Source: Saccharophagus degradans 2-40 (lineage in GTDB: Bacteria > Pseudomonadota > Gammaproteobacteria > Pseudomonadales > Cellvibrionaceae). Taken from it: a DNA stretch of 64,000 bases. This document shows, in pieces, positions 56,392 to 64,000 of this stretch (positions within the stretch are counted from its first letter, which is position 1; every line of letters begins with the position of its first letter). A program made the position numbers and the translations under genes. The notes under the pieces are model-generated. The model was not told where the DNA came from. It searched no databases and was given only the letters and a program-made list of their open reading frames with translations. Location of the stretch: NCBI RefSeq assembly GCF_000013665.1, contig NC_007912.1, positions 4,993,532 through 5,057,531 of the forward strand. The letters are read 5' to 3'.

Positions 56392-57066
56392 TTATGCCTT
56401 CGAGTTTGACTCTTGAGCCAGTGCTAATTCGATTAAACAGCGTTCACCTTCCAAATTGGGTACGTGCAACGCGTGCGAAGCTTTGACGATATATTTTTTT
56501 GGCAATTCGCTCAACTCACTATTTGGCATAACGCCTTTCATAGCCCAAAAGCGACCGTCGTCGTGAATAAGGTGATTACACCAGGTAAGCATATAGGTAA
56601 TAGACGCAAAAGCGCGGCTAATCACACCGTCAAATTGGGGTTGGGGTTGAAAGGTTTCTACACGGCGATTTTGGGTGTCTACATTGCTTAACCCCAGTGC
56701 TTGCTTCACTTGAAACAAAAACCGCACCTTTTTGCCGGCCGAATCTAGCAGGGTAAAGTGGCGCTGCGGGAAGCAAATAGCCATGGGGATACCGGGTAAA
56801 CCGCCACCAGTGCCCACATCGATAAATCGCTCGCCGGTTAAGTGCGGGGCAATGCTTAGGCTGTCTAGCAGGTGTTTGGTGAACATACCTTCGGCATCGC
56901 GTATTGCCGAGAGGTTGTAGGCTTTGTTCCACTTTTCAAACAATTCGAGGTAATCGAGCAGTTGGTTTACCTGCTGTTCGCTTAATGTTAACTCGATAGA
57001 TGCGGCGTATTCCTGCAGGCGGCGTGCAAAGGGGCCGCGCTGTTGTGCTATAGATTCCCCCACCAA
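56392..57066 (-). CDS. rsmG: 16S rRNA m7G527 methyltransferase RsmG
   Basis: 224 residues. The SAM motif DVGTGGGLPGIP (about 83-94) and the adjacent FTLLDSAGKKVRFL are diagnostic. It methylates G527 of 16S rRNA. The reading frame starts at TTG 57066, with a GTG one codon later; AAGGG is the ribosome site and the gene begins 8 bp after the mnmG stop codon. Confidence 0.95.
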   Translation of the reverse strand: MVGESIAQQRGPFARRLQEYAASIELTLSEQQVNQLLDYLELFEKWNKAYNLSAIRDAEGMFTKHLLDSLSIAPHLTGERFIDVGTGGGLPGIPMAICFPQRHFTLLDSAGKKVRFLFQVKQALGLSNVDTQNRRVETFQPQPQFDGVISRAFASITYMLTWCNHLIHDDGRFWAMKGVMPNSELSELPKKYIVKASHALHVPNLEGERCLIELALAQESNSKA

Positions 57067-57074
57067 TACAACCC

Positions 57075-58967
57075 TTATGCCAGCGCAGCTTTGTTTTTAA
57101 GCAAGCCGCGTTTTTTAAGGTAAATAAGAATTAGTGATACAGCGGCAGGGGTAACACCCGGTATACGCGATGCGCGCGACAATGTTTCTGGACGCGCCTC
57201 GGACAATTTTTGCTTAAGCTCGTTAGAGAGGCCTTCCACGCTCATGTAGTCGAATTCCACCGGGATTACGGTGTTTTCGTGCTGACGCATACGCTCAATA
57301 TCGTCGGTTTGGCGATTGATGTAGCCGGCATACTTGGTATTAATTTCTACCTGCTCAGCCACTTGCGGGTCGCTTACCGCTTCGCCTTTAAGGCTGCCTA
57401 GGTCGTCGTAGGTAAGCTCTGGACGCTTGAGCAAATCTAGAAGTGAGTACTCACGTGCTAGCTCGGCAGGCATTTTTGCGGCTAGGGCATTCGCCTCGGC
57501 GCTATTGGGTTGAATCCACGTGGTGCGCATACGCTGGGTTTCCAACTCGATGGCTTCGCGTTTTTTGCAGAACGCTTGCCAGCGGGCATCATCTACCAAG
57601 CCTAATTCGCGGCCTTTTTCGGTTAAGCGCATATCGGCGTTATCTTCGCGCAGCAATAGGCGGTATTCGGCGCGGCTGGTAAACATGCGGTAGGGCTCGC
57701 GGGTGCCCATAGAAATAAGATCGTCTGCCAGTACACCTATGTAGGCTTCGTCGCGACGCGGGCACCAGGCTTCTTTGCCCTGGGCTTTAAGCGCCGCATT
57801 TAAGCCAGCCAACAAACCTTGGGCGCCAGCTTCTTCGTAGCCGGTGGTGCCGTTAATTTGGCCAGCAAAGAACAAACCTTCGATGTGCTTTGTTTCAAAG
57901 CTGTACTTCAGATCGCGTGGGTCGAAAAAATCGTACTCAATAGCATAGCCTGGACGGGTGATATGGGCGTTTTCAAAGCCCTTTATCGAGCGCACAAAGG
58001 CCATTTGCACATCAAACGGCAAACTGGTGGATATACCGTTAGGGTAGAGCTCGTGGGTTTTAAGGCCTTCTGGCTCAATAAATATTTGGTGGCTGTCTTT
58101 ATCGGCAAAGCGGTTCACTTTGTCTTCGATAGAGGGGCAGTAACGCGGGCCAACCCCTTCAATAACGCCGGTAAACATGGGCGAGCGATCGAAACCGCTG
58201 CGAATAAAATCGTGGGTTTGAGCGTTGGTGTGGGTTATCCAGCAACAGGTTTGCTCGGGGTGATCTGCCAGCGAGCCCATATAGCTCATCACTGGGGTTT
58301 TTTCTTCGCCCCACTGCTTTTCTAGCCCGTCAAAATTCACACTGCGCGCGTCAATACGCGGTGGGGTGCCGGTTTTTAACCTGTCTACGCGCAGCGGTAG
58401 TTCGCGCAAACGGCTTGCTAGTGCGATGGAGGGCGGGTCGCCTGCACGGCCACCTGAGTGGTTCTCCATACCTATGTGAATTTTACCGCCCAAAAAGGTA
58501 CCGGCTGTAAGCACAACGGTGGGCGCTTTGAAGGTGACACCCATTTGGGTGGTAACGCCGGTAACGCGCTCGCCTTCAACCACTAAGTCGTCGGCAGCCT
58601 GTTGGAATATATCGAGATTGGGCTGGTTTTCTAATATTTCGCGTACAGCCGCTTTGTAAAGTGCGCGGTCTGCTTGAGCGCGGGTTGCGCGCACGGCAGG
58701 GCCTTTGCGGCTGTTGAGAATGCGGAATTGGATGCCGCCTTTGTCGGTTGCCAGCGCCATGGCGCCGCCAAGGGCATCAATTTCTTTTACCAAATGGCTT
58801 TTGCCAATGCCGCCTATGGCGGGGTTACAGCTCATTTGCCCCAGAGTTTCTATGTTGTGGGTGAGCAGAAGGGTTTTACATCCCATACGCGCTGCAGCTA
58901 GGCAGGCTTCGGTGCCAGCGTGGCCGCCGCCAATAACGATCACATCGTACTGAGTGGGGTAAATCAT
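57075..58967 (-). CDS. mnmG: tRNA uridine-5-carboxymethylaminomethyl modification enzyme MnmG
   Basis: 630 residues. The FAD motif [14 protein letters not shown] is at residues 8-21; [17 protein letters not shown] and the C-terminal helical domain ([22 protein letters not shown]) are typical. With MnmE it modifies wobble uridines of several tRNAs. It heads the mnmG-rsmG-parA-parB block and lies beside an origin-like region, as gidA does in E. coli. Confidence 0.97.
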   Translation of the reverse strand: MIYPTQYDVIVIGGGHAGTEACLAAARMGCKTLLLTHNIETLGQMSCNPAIGGIGKSHLVKEIDALGGAMALATDKGGIQFRILNSRKGPAVRATRAQADRALYKAAVREILENQPNLDIFQQAADDLVVEGERVTGVTTQMGVTFKAPTVVLTAGTFLGGKIHIGMENHSGGRAGDPPSIALASRLRELPLRVDRLKTGTPPRIDARSVNFDGLEKQWGEEKTPVMSYMGSLADHPEQTCCWITHTNAQTHDFIRSGFDRSPMFTGVIEGVGPRYCPSIEDKVNRFADKDSHQIFIEPEGLKTHELYPNGISTSLPFDVQMAFVRSIKGFENAHITRPGYAIEYDFFDPRDLKYSFETKHIEGLFFAGQINGTTGYEEAGAQGLLAGLNAALKAQGKEAWCPRRDEAYIGVLADDLISMGTREPYRMFTSRAEYRLLLREDNADMRLTEKGRELGLVDDARWQAFCKKREAIELETQRMRTTWIQPNSAEANALAAKMPAELAREYSLLDLLKRPELTYDDLGSLKGEAVSDPQVAEQVEINTKYAGYINRQTDDIERMRQHENTVIPVEFDYMSVEGLSNELKQKLSEARPETLSRASRIPGVTPAAVSLILIYLKKRGLLKNKAALA

Positions 58968-59100
58968 CTAGTCAAAATCCAACAAGCATTAGGCCGAAAA
59001 CATCGGCTTGGGTAAGAGGGCGGCCATTATAGGGATACTTGCCCAAAAAAAGAACAGTTTTCTTTGGAGTTGCTGGGTTAGCTAGGTGGGATTATGCGGT

Positions 59101-59540
59101 TTGAAAATTAAATTTTTGGTTTTTTGAATTTTAAGAAATTTATATATAAAGAAAATATATAAAAAAGAATATATGAATGTATATGTATATATAAGGATTA
59201 TTCTTAATGTAATTATATAGGCGAGCTGTTTCTGTGGAAAACTATAAAAAACGTATATAAAACAAAAACATACAGCTTTGATAGCTTTGGGTTAACCCCT
59301 TAACTAACGGGGGTGAAAGGGTACTTAAGCCTGTGGTCAAAAGTAGCGGTTATACACACTGGTTATAACTTGTTCAATTTTAGAAATTTTAATCCATAAA
59401 CAGTTTTCAGCTTACCCAAGTTCTATACCGGATTTATCCACACCCCCTTGGTTGACTCCCCTGTTTTTTGAACAACTACGCGGGTTAAATGTGAATAACT
59501 TGTACGCTAATGTGATTAACCTGTGTGTATCAAGTGCGAA
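59101..59540. other. Candidate replication-origin-like region near mnmG
   Basis: Bases 59101-59220 are almost purely A and T (a possible unwinding element). Within the next 270 bases lie four perfect DnaA boxes of the TTWTNCACA type: 59233-59241 (minus), 59350-59358 (plus), 59434-59442 (plus) and 59490-59498 (minus), with several one-mismatch versions. There is no gene. The position between mnmG and mnmE corresponds to the E. coli origin side and the second autonomously replicating region reported for pseudomonads. Confidence 0.55.
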
Positions 59541-59688
59541 AGGGGCATGTAAAGTGTGCGCAGAAATTATCGCTCAATAAGCAAGCAACCAAAAACACGC
59601 AGCAACAAGCAGCAAAAAATAATTAGAAATAATTTCAAAAACCCCAAAAAATTTTTTCTAAAACAGCCTTAATACCCAAATTCCACCC

Positions 59689-59727
59689 AAAAAAAATGCC
59701 GCAGAGCAAAAAAACTCAACGGCATTT
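59689..59727 (-). terminator. Terminator of the rpmH-rnpA-yidD-yidC-mnmE operon
   Basis: On the minus strand AAATGCCG pairs with CGGCATTT, with an inner GAG/CTC pair, and is followed by a T-run to base 59689. It lies 79 bp past the mnmE stop codon. Confidence 0.8.
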
Positions 59728-59805
59728 CTATTAATCACGTACTTAAACAGCGGCCACCAACCCAAAAGCCCCTGTAACCTGTCTACTGAAAGCTGTCCCC
59801 TATCA

Positions 59806-61176
59806 CTACTTACCTATACAAAAACTACTAAAAATCTTGCCTAGCAAGTCATCGGGCGTAAAGGCACCGGTAATCTCGCTTAGGTGGTTCTGTGCTGCAC
59901 GTAGGTCTTCAGCTAATAGTTCGCCCGCAGTGTGCAATTGCAATTGCTCACGGCCGGTTAGCAGGTAGTTTTGGGCTTGCTCGATGGCGTGGATATGACG
60001 GCGGCGGGCGCTAAACCCGCCTTCGGTGGTGGACTGAAACCCCATTACGCTTTTCAGGTGGGCTTTTAGGGTATCTAGGCCAGCTCCGGTTTTTGCAGAT
60101 AGTGGCAGTGTTTGATAGGGGGCGTCACTGGTGTGATTGGTTGTACTAAAGCCGGATTCATCTATTTTGTTATAGATAACGGTAAGCTTTTTGGCGTAAG
60201 CGGCATTGCTGGTAAATTCGGGCCAGTGGACGTTTACATCCAGCTGGCTGTTATCGGTAGTGTCTATTAATAGCAGTATGCGATCGGCGCTTTCTATTTC
60301 GCCCCAGGCGCGTTCTATACCTATTTGTTCTACGTGGTCTGGGCTGTCGCGCAGGCCCGCGGTGTCGATAATATGCAAAGGCATACCATCTATATGTATA
60401 TGTTCGCGCAACACATCGCGGGTGGTGCCTGCAATGTTGGTAACAATGGCGATATCTTTTTCGGCTAGCGCGTTAAGTAGGCTAGATTTACCAGCATTCG
60501 GCCGGCCGGCAATTACTACCTTCATACCATCGCGCAGCAGGGCGCCTTGTTGCGCTTGGGCTAAAACTGCGTCGGTTTGATCAATCACATCGTTGAGCTT
60601 GCCCTCTACAATGCCATCGCTTAAAAAGTCTATTTCTTCTTCGGGGAAGTCGATTGCGCTTTCTACATACATGCGCAAATGGATCAGTTGCTCCACCAGC
60701 TCATGTATTTTGTTAGAAAACTCACCTTTTAAAGAATTTAATGCCTGTTTGGCGGCTTGCTGCGAGCTGGCTTCTATTAAGTCGGCTATGGCTTCTGCTT
60801 GGGCTAAATCGAGTTTGTCGTTTAAAAACGCGCGTTCAGAGAATTCGCCTGGTCGCGCTAATCGTGCGCCAGCTTGCACCACGGCATCCAACAGCATATC
60901 CAAAATTACCGGGCCGCCGTGGCCTTGTAGCTCAAGTACGTCTTCGCCGGTAAAAGAATGCGGGTTAGGAAAATACAGCGCTATACCTTGGTCGAGTATA
61001 TCGCCGTTAGCGTTACAAAAGTCGCCGTAGTGGGCGTAGCGTGGTTTTGGGGTAATGCCGAGGATATGTTGCGCAATGGGGAGGGCTTTGGGGCCGGAGA
61101 CTCTAATAATGCCTACACCGCCACGACCAGGGGCCGTGGCGATGGCGGCAATTGTCTCATTAGTTTGAGTTGTCAT
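59806..61176 (-). CDS. mnmE: tRNA modification GTPase MnmE
   Basis: 456 residues. The N-terminal tetrahydrofolate-binding domain (about 1-120) precedes a helical domain with an inserted G domain ([12 protein letters not shown], about 223; DTAG, about 269; NKID, about 336) and the C-terminal CIGK motif, whose cysteine is required. It acts with MnmG on wobble uridines. Its ATG overlaps the yidC stop codon (TAATG). Confidence 0.97.
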   Translation of the reverse strand: MTTQTNETIAAIATAPGRGGVGIIRVSGPKALPIAQHILGITPKPRYAHYGDFCNANGDILDQGIALYFPNPHSFTGEDVLELQGHGGPVILDMLLDAVVQAGARLARPGEFSERAFLNDKLDLAQAEAIADLIEASSQQAAKQALNSLKGEFSNKIHELVEQLIHLRMYVESAIDFPEEEIDFLSDGIVEGKLNDVIDQTDAVLAQAQQGALLRDGMKVVIAGRPNAGKSSLLNALAEKDIAIVTNIAGTTRDVLREHIHIDGMPLHIIDTAGLRDSPDHVEQIGIERAWGEIESADRILLLIDTTDNSQLDVNVHWPEFTSNAAYAKKLTVIYNKIDESGFSTTNHTSDAPYQTLPLSAKTGAGLDTLKAHLKSVMGFQSTTEGGFSARRRHIHAIEQAQNYLLTGREQLQLHTAGELLAEDLRAAQNHLSEITGAFTPDDLLGKIFSSFCIGK

Positions 61177-62849
61177 TAACCAGCTTTTTCAATATTACGA
61201 GTAATAACATACTGCTGGCTTATAGATAGGGTGTTGTTAACTACCCAGTACAAAACCAAACCGGCAGGGAAGAACATAAATAAGAAGGTAAAGCCAATAG
61301 GCATCATCTGCATTACTTTTGCTTGCATTGGGTCGGGTGGAGTTGGGTTCAGCTTTTGCTGAATATACATGGTTACACCCATCAACAACGGTAAGATAAA
61401 CAGTGGGTCTTTAACGCTTAAGTCTTGTATCCATAAAAAGAATGGTTGGTGGCGTAATTCCACGCTTTCCATAATCATCCAGTAAAGCGATATAAATACC
61501 GGCATTTGTAAAAGAATAGGTAAGCAACCGCCAAAGGGGTTCACTTTTTCTTTCTTATACAGCTTCATTAGCTCGCCAGACATTTTTTGTTTGTCTTCGC
61601 CGTAACGCTCTTTTAGCTCGGCCATCATTGGTTGCAGTTTTCTCATCTTGGCCATAGAGCGGTAACTCATGGCAGATGGGTAGAAAAATACCGCTTTAAT
61701 TAAAACCGTTAGCAAAATAATGGCTACACCCCAGTTGCCTACTAAACCGTGAATAAAATCCAAGGCGAAGAACAACGGCTTAGCGATAAACCACAAAAAG
61801 CTGTAGTCGATGGTTAAATCTAAGTGCGGGCTTATTTCTTCTAAGCGGCGAATATTTTTAGGGCCAGCGTAGAAACCTGCTTTTACAGTACCAACAGAGT
61901 GAGGGGCAACGGTGGTGGTTTCGCTAATAAAGCGCAAAACGTAATTGCCTTTAGACGATTTAGAAAGCTCGTAGCTGTTGGTTGCGTCTTTTGGTGGAAT
62001 CCAAGCACTAATAAAGTAGTGTTGAATTAAAGATACCCAGCCGCCTTTTTGTTCAACTTTAAACGGGCCGTCATCCATATCGTCGAAGCTAACTTTTTCG
62101 TAGTTAACTTCTGGTGTTGTTATAGCTGCACCTAGGTAAGGGCGCATGCCCATATACCCGTAGCTTGGCTCAGAGCCGTCGCGAATAATTTGGCCGTATA
62201 GTTTTGCAGCCCAAGGAGTATCGGCGCGGTTGGTAATAATGTATTCAACATCAATCAAGTAAGAGCTTTTGGTAAAGGTAAAGCGCTTGGTAATTTGTGC
62301 GTTTTCTTGGTCTAAGGTGAGATCCACTACAACTTGGTCATCGCTATTTAAGCTGTAATTGGTTTTTGCAACACTGTATTTAGCGCGACCTTTTTTAGCA
62401 CCATCTGGGCCATTACCGCCAGCTAAGCCAGAGCGAGCTACATAGGTGTGGGCGCTGTTTTGCGTCATCAACACAAACGGTTGGTTATCGTCGGCTTTAT
62501 CTGCCAAGTGCTTTAGCAGTACTACCTGTAAAACATCACCACCGTTGGTGTCTATTTGTACTTCAAGCACATCGGTTTTAACGGTAACCAGTTTAGGCTG
62601 GTAAACCGCTTTTGGTGCGGCTACTGGCTCTGCGCTTACGCTCACTTCCGGTACGTCGCTTTCCTCGGTTGCACTAGAGGCAACTGCGTCATCGGAAGGG
62701 ACTGCCTCATAGGCCGGGGTAGTTACTGCGGCGGGTTGGTTTGCAATAGTTGGTACTTGTTGACGTTCGCTAAATTCATTCCAACGAATAAATAGAACGT
62801 AGGTAATAACAAGGATGGCCGCTATAAGCGAGTTTCTTAGCCAATTCAT
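61176..62849 (-). CDS. yidC: Membrane protein insertase YidC
   Basis: 557 residues. An N-terminal membrane helix, a large periplasmic beta-domain (about 60-340) and five core helices in the C-terminal third ([50 protein letters not shown]). It inserts membrane proteins such as ATP synthase subunit c. It precedes mnmE and follows yidD, as in most gammaproteobacteria. Confidence 0.97.
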   Translation of the reverse strand: MNWLRNSLIAAILVITYVLFIRWNEFSERQQVPTIANQPAAVTTPAYEAVPSDDAVASSATEESDVPEVSVSAEPVAAPKAVYQPKLVTVKTDVLEVQIDTNGGDVLQVVLLKHLADKADDNQPFVLMTQNSAHTYVARSGLAGGNGPDGAKKGRAKYSVAKTNYSLNSDDQVVVDLTLDQENAQITKRFTFTKSSYLIDVEYIITNRADTPWAAKLYGQIIRDGSEPSYGYMGMRPYLGAAITTPEVNYEKVSFDDMDDGPFKVEQKGGWVSLIQHYFISAWIPPKDATNSYELSKSSKGNYVLRFISETTTVAPHSVGTVKAGFYAGPKNIRRLEEISPHLDLTIDYSFLWFIAKPLFFALDFIHGLVGNWGVAIILLTVLIKAVFFYPSAMSYRSMAKMRKLQPMMAELKERYGEDKQKMSGELMKLYKKEKVNPFGGCLPILLQMPVFISLYWMIMESVELRHQPFFLWIQDLSVKDPLFILPLLMGVTMYIQQKLNPTPPDPMQAKVMQMMPIGFTFLFMFFPAGLVLYWVVNNTLSISQQYVITRNIEKAG

Positions 62850-62883
62850 GGTTAGGAGTTACCGTAAGTAAATGTAAATTAGG

Positions 62884-63159
62884 TTATTTTTTAGGAACGG
62901 GATCATACCCGCCAGCGTGCCAAGGGTGGCATTTGCTCAGTCTTGATAGGGCGAGCATTGTACCTTTAAACGGCCCGTGTTCAATCAGCGCTTGTTCGGC
63001 ATAGCTGGAACAGGTGGGTTCGAATCGACAGCGCGGGCCCAACAATGGGCTAATGGCGTAGCGGTACACTTTAATTAGGGCAAGCAGGGGAAGGTTTAAC
63101 CAGTTTTTTCTGGTTGGGTCGCTGTTAGCTTTTCGGCTTTTTTTACAACACGCTTCCAT
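62884..63159 (-). CDS. yidD: Membrane protein insertion efficiency factor YidD
   Basis: 91 residues with the signatures [21 protein letters not shown] and [15 protein letters not shown], including the conserved cysteines. It assists membrane insertion at or near YidC. The frame beginning at ATG 63159 overlaps the end of rnpA by 64 bases, an arrangement commonly seen for this pair. Confidence 0.93.
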   Translation of the reverse strand: MEACCKKSRKANSDPTRKNWLNLPLLALIKVYRYAISPLLGPRCRFEPTCSSYAEQALIEHGPFKGTMLALSRLSKCHPWHAGGYDPVPKK

Positions 63160-63506
63160 AGGCCATCAAACATTCGCCGCAATTCAACTTTACTGAGGCT
63201 GTCTGCGCCCCGTCGGGCCAGCACTATAGCATCTATTGGTGGAAGTTTGTGCTGTTTCAAACGGAAAGATTCGCGTGCAATTCGTTTGAATTGGTTGCGC
63301 TTATTGGCGTGTTTTATATTCTTTTTAGCGACGACTAACCCCAAGCGAGCTTTGCCTGTGGTGGATAGTTTACAAAGAATGAGGATTTCTGAATTAGATG
63401 CCCGAATAGGCGCGTCATTAAAGACGGGAGTGAAGTCACTGGAGTTTAGAAGCCGTTGATCTTTTCCGAAGGAAAAACAGCGCTCTTTAGGGGAAGCGCT
63501 CAACAC
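63096..63506 (-). CDS. rnpA: Ribonuclease P protein component
   Basis: 136 residues. [20 protein letters not shown] is the RNR signature, followed by [19 protein letters not shown]. It binds the RNase P RNA and helps mature tRNA 5' ends. The start is uncertain: GTG 63506 and a TTG one codon later both lie close to GGAG. The C-terminal tail is slightly longer than in E. coli. Confidence 0.94.
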   Translation of the reverse strand: MLSASPKERCFSFGKDQRLLNSSDFTPVFNDAPIRASNSEILILCKLSTTGKARLGLVVAKKNIKHANKRNQFKRIARESFRLKQHKLPPIDAIVLARRGADSLSKVELRRMFDGLWKRVVKKAEKLTATQPEKTG

Positions 63507-63534
63507 TCCAGCAACCTACTTATATATAGAAAGA

Positions 63535-63669
63535 TTATGCGCTTAAACGAGCACGACCTTTAGCACGACGACGCGAAAGAACTTTACGGCCGTTAGCAGT
63601 AGCCATACGAGCACGGAAGCCGTGAGTGCGCTTGCGCTTTAAAACACTAGGTTGGAATGTACGTTTCAT
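63535..63669 (-). CDS. rpmH: 50S ribosomal protein L34
   Basis: 44 residues from ATG 63669 ([20 protein letters not shown]), the standard start and length; upstream in-frame codons are not part of the protein. AAAGG precedes the ATG. It heads the rpmH-rnpA-yidD-yidC-mnmE cluster. Confidence 0.97.
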   Translation of the reverse strand: MKRTFQPSVLKRKRTHGFRARMATANGRKVLSRRRAKGRARLSA

Positions 63670-63762
63670 GTCATTTACCTTTACTTCGGGAGACGGAGAC
63701 GAACACCGTCTCTCTCTAAAATTTGTTTGCTTACTGGCTTGTCTATATAAGCTATAGGCCAA

Positions 63763-64000
63763 GAAAGACGCGGGATTCTATAGAACTTACTGTACAAAAT
63801 CAAATCTCATTTGCTGTTATATGCATGTTTTTAAAGGTTTTGTATAAAAGTGAGTATTTTACTGGTTGGTTGCTAGCCAATTTTTATGTCTTTTAACCAC
63901 TTATCACTGCATTAGCACATATTACGTACAAGATATGTACAGACTTATCCACAGATTTGTTCGTTTTACAATAAAATGAATAAATGTGAATTATTTTTGA
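63763..64000. other. Edge of the rpmH-dnaA origin region
   Basis: AT-rich, gene-free sequence upstream of rpmH. One perfect DnaA box, TTATCCACA, lies at 63945-63953, with one-mismatch versions nearby (TGTGAATTA near the window end). In pseudomonad-type chromosomes the origin lies between rpmH and dnaA, so the remaining boxes and dnaA are expected beyond the right end. Confidence 0.6.

Overview
The window is a gammaproteobacterial chromosome segment next to the replication origin. The rpmH-rnpA-yidD-yidC-mnmE and mnmG-rsmG-parA-parB blocks, the F0F1 ATP synthase operon, a large multidomain chitinase, many TonB-dependent receptors and linker-bearing surface lipoproteins point to a marine polysaccharide degrader of the Saccharophagus/Teredinibacter/Cellvibrio group, most likely Saccharophagus degradans. 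That identification rests on gene content and recall, not on a search.

Layout. 1-4036: the start of a ROK sugar kinase, a TonB-dependent receptor and a divergent MFS permease sharing a tandem LacI-type operator. 4058-11139: atpIBEFHAGDC on the minus strand, closed by a strong terminator. 11649-18430: TPR and linker lipoproteins, a BPSS1780-type membrane protein, a LysR/DUF1330/GST cluster, a fructosamine-kinase-like gene and a PDZ protein. 18647-22532: two NagR-type palindromes, a GH18 chitinase and its terminator. 22759-25264: two homologous 361-residue lipoproteins tail to tail, then an outer-membrane-protein remnant. 25716-29685: what I read as a small integron cassette array without an integrase (CALIN), carrying a DUF2846 lipoprotein, a GC-rich sulfatase-modifying-factor-like lipoprotein, a HEPN-like protein and a reversed ccdAB toxin-antitoxin pair. 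30160-35085: a surface lipoprotein, a 262-bp MITE-like element, msrPQ and an SGNH hydrolase. 35299-37295: a Crp/Fnr regulator, a small DMT transporter and a GNAT enzyme.

37411-53812 is a nutrient-uptake region bracketed by two paralogous periplasmic binding-like proteins. It holds a beta-propeller phytase with its TonB receptor, a Pho-box-like site, a degenerate GGDEF protein with an AraC regulator, cytochrome b561, a LytTR regulator, and a flavin-dependent halogenase with a second large TonB receptor. 53834-54505 is a PEP-CTERM-like exported protein. 54552-58967 is the parB-parA-rsmG-mnmG block. 59101-59540 is AT-rich with four perfect DnaA boxes. mnmE, yidC, yidD, rnpA and rpmH follow, and the window ends inside the rpmH-dnaA-type origin region.

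The core order (rpmH to mnmE, mnmG to parB, atpI to atpC, all minus strand) is ancestral, but parB and atpI, usually neighbours in pseudomonad-like genomes, lie about 43 kb apart. The DNA between them is accessory: cassettes, toxin-antitoxin genes, a MITE and nutrient loci.
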